Positions 8,639-10,474 of a stretch of DNA of 10,474 nt are shown piece after piece; within the stretch, counting starts at the first letter, position 1; each line of letters begins with the position of its first letter. This stretch comes from Flavobacteriales bacterium. GTDB taxonomy: Bacteria; Bacteroidota; Bacteroidia; Flavobacteriales; Flavobacteriaceae. A program made the translations under genes and the position numbers. Below the pieces are notes generated by a model. That model did no database searches. It was given only the letters and a program-made list of their open reading frames with translations, and was not told where the DNA came from. The DNA lies in the NCBI GenBank assembly GCA_003229235.1, contig QIIH01000212.1, forward strand, positions 1 to 10,474, in the 5' to 3' direction.

Positions 8639-9346
8639 TTACTGGTACAACGAATAAGTTGTTAGTTTTTTTGAAAGACTTACCTCTGATTCTTTTTTAA
8701 TGTAATCAGAGATTAAAAATCGCTTAGAGAGATCTTTGGTAAAAGGGCGCTCTTTAAAGGTGATAGACACAATTCCCTCTGACGTTTTGGCCAAAGGATT
8801 TTGTCCTCCAGGCATTTGCTGCCCTGCAATTAAATAAAGCTCTTGTTTTTGAATGGTGAATGTTTTTAGATTAATCTCTAACACCATTTTGCTATACGGA
8901 ATCACGTTAGATTTTTTAAACATCATTACAAACTTGGCGATGTCTCCTTGCTCAAATACTTCGGCACTTATGAAGTATTCAGCTAGTTTTGAGAGTTCGA
9001 CAGGGGTAGGACGTTGTTCAGCATCAATTGCACTATAAAGCACTGCTTTCTCGTCATGATTAATTTTTAAGTAATCAGAATCAATAAAAATTGATTCTGT
9101 ATGATTAATCCGTGAATAATAATTGCTACCGTCCTTAATTATTTGGCCCTCCATCGTTTCGATGGCTTGAGTGCCTTGGCAAGGCTCAAAATACTCGTAC
9201 AACACTTCCAAATTGTAAGCATTGTTAGAAAAATATTGAGCTTCTACTTTAGAGAGAATCTCTGTAACAGCCTCTAATTCTTGCCCCTCACAGACCCAAC
9301 TAAACCCAATGACTACTACTAATAAATAGCGTTTTATTAATATCAT
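8639..9346 (-). CDS. Exported 235-residue protein, possibly LolA-like
   Basis: The protein begins with a signal peptide (MILIKRYLLVVVIGFSWVCEG, probable cut before QE). Cys19 does not sit in a lipobox, so I do not call it a lipoprotein. After a short helix-like stretch (TEILSKVEAQYF, 29-40) come alternating strands: LEVLYEYFEP, METMEGQ-type turns, IKDGSNYYSRI (70-80), DYLKINHDEKAVLYS (91-105), a helical part at 116-135, SKMVLEINLKTFTIQKQELYL and GIVSITFKERPFTKDLS. This order of an N-terminal helix and then an open beta-sheet, with a 'what does the message look like on the surface' strand pattern, is reminiscent of LolA/LolB-fold periplasmic carriers, but I see no diagnostic residues. The start overlaps the upstream stop by four bases and the next gene follows after 12 bases. 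I infer a periplasmic helper of the giant protein. The gene is real; the fold is uncertain. Confidence 0.9.
   Translation of the reverse strand: MILIKRYLLVVVIGFSWVCEGQELEAVTEILSKVEAQYFSNNAYNLEVLYEYFEPCQGTQAIETMEGQIIKDGSNYYSRINHTESIFIDSDYLKINHDEKAVLYSAIDAEQRPTPVELSKLAEYFISAEVFEQGDIAKFVMMFKKSNVIPYSKMVLEINLKTFTIQKQELYLIAGQQMPGGQNPLAKTSEGIVSITFKERPFTKDLSKRFLISDYIKKESEVSLSKKLTTYSLYQ
9343..9346 (-). other. ATGA start-stop overlap (translational coupling)
   Basis: The four bases ATGA on the coding strand contain both the ATG of the 235-residue gene and the TGA of the 182-residue gene. No Shine-Dalgarno is visible in front. Such overlaps usually mean that ribosomes ending the first gene restart on the second, keeping their amounts linked. 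Confidence 0.8.
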
Positions 9347-9891
9347 TGGTTGTTTACTTTAGAAGATTTAGAGCGAGATTCTTGAATGGTAAACACCCCG
9401 CGTTCGGTCTCTTTTTTAACTCGTACTAAGCCTCCTTCGTAGTCGTATTCGTAAAAAGTGGCATAGTTGTTTTCGTCCAATTCGGCCATTAATCGTTGGT
9501 TTATTGGATCGTAAACAAAAGACTTCATATTGCCGTTAAAGGGAAGAACTCTTATATCGTCAAAATAAGAACCCGTACTCGAAGCGTTTAAGGTTATTTT
9601 TAGGTTTAAAATGTCCTGATTCACATCAAACTCGCCAAAAACACGTTGCCAACCGTCAATAATAGGGCCCGTGGGGGTTAGTGTAAACGTCTCGTTATCG
9701 CCAGAAGACACATATTGGGTTTCTACCAGAATATTGCCATCATACTGATGTGTTTGTTGAGACACCTCATCTTTTACCCAGGCACTTAAAATATAGACGC
9801 CTTCTGTAGGTGAAAAGGAGTCGTTTGGTGGTGTTTGTGCATAGCCAATGACAAAGCACAGAAAAATCGATATTTGAATTAATGTTTTCAT
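9343..9891 (-). CDS. Exported 182-residue protein with jelly-roll-like module and one YD-like unit
   Basis: ATG at 9891 opens a clear signal peptide (MKTLIQISIFLCFVIGYAQT, cut after Ala18), which supports this start. Residues about 30-117 look like a carbohydrate-binding jelly roll: GVYILSAWVKDE (31-42), GWQRVFGEFDV (80-90), LNLKITLNASS and the closing YFDDIRVLPF (109-118). Residues 122-170 hold MKSFVYDPINQRLMAELDE and YATFYEYDYEGGLVRVKKE, a block I recall as the conserved C-terminus of much larger Bacteroidota proteins found next to RHS genes; YEYDYEGGLV is a YD-like unit. A free-standing copy with its own signal peptide is therefore odd. It could be the detached C-terminal end of the gene just upstream, which stops 10 bases before. 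Its stop overlaps the next start by four bases. It likely acts in the periplasm or at the surface. No enzyme motif is visible. Confidence 0.9.
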   Translation of the reverse strand: MKTLIQISIFLCFVIGYAQTPPNDSFSPTEGVYILSAWVKDEVSQQTHQYDGNILVETQYVSSGDNETFTLTPTGPIIDGWQRVFGEFDVNQDILNLKITLNASSTGSYFDDIRVLPFNGNMKSFVYDPINQRLMAELDENNYATFYEYDYEGGLVRVKKETERGVFTIQESRSKSSKVNNQ

Positions 9892-9901
9892 GTTCTATTT
9901 A
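9892..9901 (-). other. 10-base spacer before the 182-residue gene
   Basis: The spacer reads AAATAGAAC plus one flanking base on the coding strand, between the upstream TAA and ATG at 9891. It has no Shine-Dalgarno and no space for a promoter, so both genes must share a transcript. Confidence 0.65.
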
Positions 9902-10474
9902 TTAAATATTAGCAGTTGCACTTATTTCCATACACTGACTACCCGCTAACGTATAGAACACAGTAAATACATAATAATCTGCTCCTCCACCTGGAGGGTC
10001 ATTTGCGTTGCATTGTCCTACGTCTTCGTTCACTAATCGTACTACGATTTTGCCAGAAGCGTCTATCCAAAATTCGCCTTCATAGCCACCAGTCCAATCT
10101 ATGCTTACACTTGTTGCACCTGCAGTTCCGCCTAATGCGTATCCTACTGTATCATTTCCTAAAAATTCACATGGTATACTAAGCTGTGTACAACTCGGCG
10201 GATCTGGGTCGTCACAGTCCTCTGGTTCTTCATACACAAACGTAAACCCATCATCGGCATAGTTAACGGCCAACTCTGTAGACGCATCGCCATTTACAAA
10301 CAGACTATAGCGTCCAGTATGCGATTCGTCTTCTACCAGACTGGTAGTCGTATTTTGATCGTCGTAAATACCAAAGTGCAAATCATCGTTATTCTGACCT
10401 GTGATATACGAATAGTCTTCAAAGCCATCAAAGCCTATTTGACCATACGCACTATTCGAAGCTACAGCAGTTGG
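9902..10474 (-). CDS. C-terminal 190 residues of an exported-type protein, start beyond right edge
   Basis: The frame is open all the way to the right edge, so the gene begins outside. A TTG at 10381 (codon 32 of the visible part) could be taken as a start, but the residues before it continue the same protein and include AYGQIGFDGFEDY (9-21), a motif I recall from large Bacteroidota proteins next to RHS genes. It is followed by DESHTGRYSLFVN (49-61), the usual opening strand of a jelly-roll or CBM-like domain. After that comes an Asp/Pro/Cys-rich linker (EDCDDPDPPSC) and a beta-rich end: VSIDWTGGYEGEFWIDASG, KIVVRLVN and YYVFTVFYTL. It ends at TAA, 10 bases before the next ATG. The strand order that should follow SHTGRYSL in relatives (SAWVK, then FDDIRV) appears instead in the next gene. 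The main part of the protein and its function are out of view. Confidence 0.85.
   Translation of the reverse strand, partial: PTAVASNSAYGQIGFDGFEDYSYITGQNNDDLHFGIYDDQNTTTSLVEDESHTGRYSLFVNGDASTELAVNYADDGFTFVYEEPEDCDDPDPPSCTQLSIPCEFLGNDTVGYALGGTAGATSVSIDWTGGYEGEFWIDASGKIVVRLVNEDVGQCNANDPPGGGADYYVFTVFYTLAGSQCMEISATANI

Noticed and set aside
8639..9346. Lipoprotein status of the 235-residue protein from Cys19
   Set aside because: The residues before the Cys (FSWV) do not fit a lipobox, and a standard cleavage site follows near EGQE.
8627..9901. Internal promoter or terminator between the genes
   Set aside because: Spacers are 12 and 10 bases and one junction overlaps by four bases. No hairpin with a T-run and no Bacteroidota promoter motif fits in them.
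9902..10381. Gene start at the TTG at 10381
   Set aside because: The frame continues upstream to the window edge, with AYGQIGFDGFEDY in the preceding residues. The TTG codes an internal Leu, so the visible part is a C-terminal fragment.
1..10474. tRNA or rRNA genes, CRISPR arrays, insertion sequences
   Set aside because: The whole window is taken up by four coding frames. I saw no spaced direct repeats, terminal inverted repeats or transposase motifs.

Overview
The window is one continuous minus-strand operon with no spacer longer than 12 bases. It reads from right to left: (i) the C-terminal 190 residues of a protein whose start lies beyond the right edge, (ii) a 182-residue exported protein, (iii) a 235-residue exported protein, and (iv) a giant exported YD-repeat (RHS-type) protein whose first 2,875 codons fill positions 8626 to 1 and which runs off the left edge. 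There are no RNA genes, mobile elements, CRISPR arrays, terminators or plus-strand genes that I can support.

The source looks like a Bacteroidota bacterium, most likely in the Flavobacteriia. The DNA is moderately AT-rich. The genes have no Shine-Dalgarno sequence; the bases before the starts are A/T-rich. Signal peptides are short and end before Gln (FGQQ, YAQT, EGQE). The YD-repeat motifs also have the wording I associate with Bacteroidota proteins (YTLYYYDQAGNL, YNSLNQLVWQKTPDGG, YEYDADNRI, YTLQGWLK, FIYDGLGNRI, YARDAQGN). This assignment rests on recalled family patterns, not on a search.

Layout of the giant gene: signal peptide (about 1-29), an unassigned beta-rich N-terminus, a fibronectin-III-like stretch (about 190-290), a conserved entry module (348-382 and 526-547), a very long Cys-containing central region (about 600-2040) and then at least eleven YD motifs from residue 2041 to the edge. 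The YD array is interrupted at about 2148-2330 by what looks like a lectin-like beta-sandwich. The expected RHS core, any variable C-terminal tip or toxin, and any immunity gene would lie left of position 1 and cannot be seen.

How the genes may work together (inference): all three visible N-termini carry export signals, and 4-12 base spacing or overlap implies one transcript. The 182-residue protein carries a jelly-roll-like module and one YD-like unit of the same style as the giant protein. It may be a detached piece of the gene upstream of it. The 235-residue protein could be a periplasmic helper for the giant protein, but its fold is only a guess. The most interesting points are the split-gene appearance upstream, the domain inserted into the YD array, and the small exported gene coupled between the two partners.
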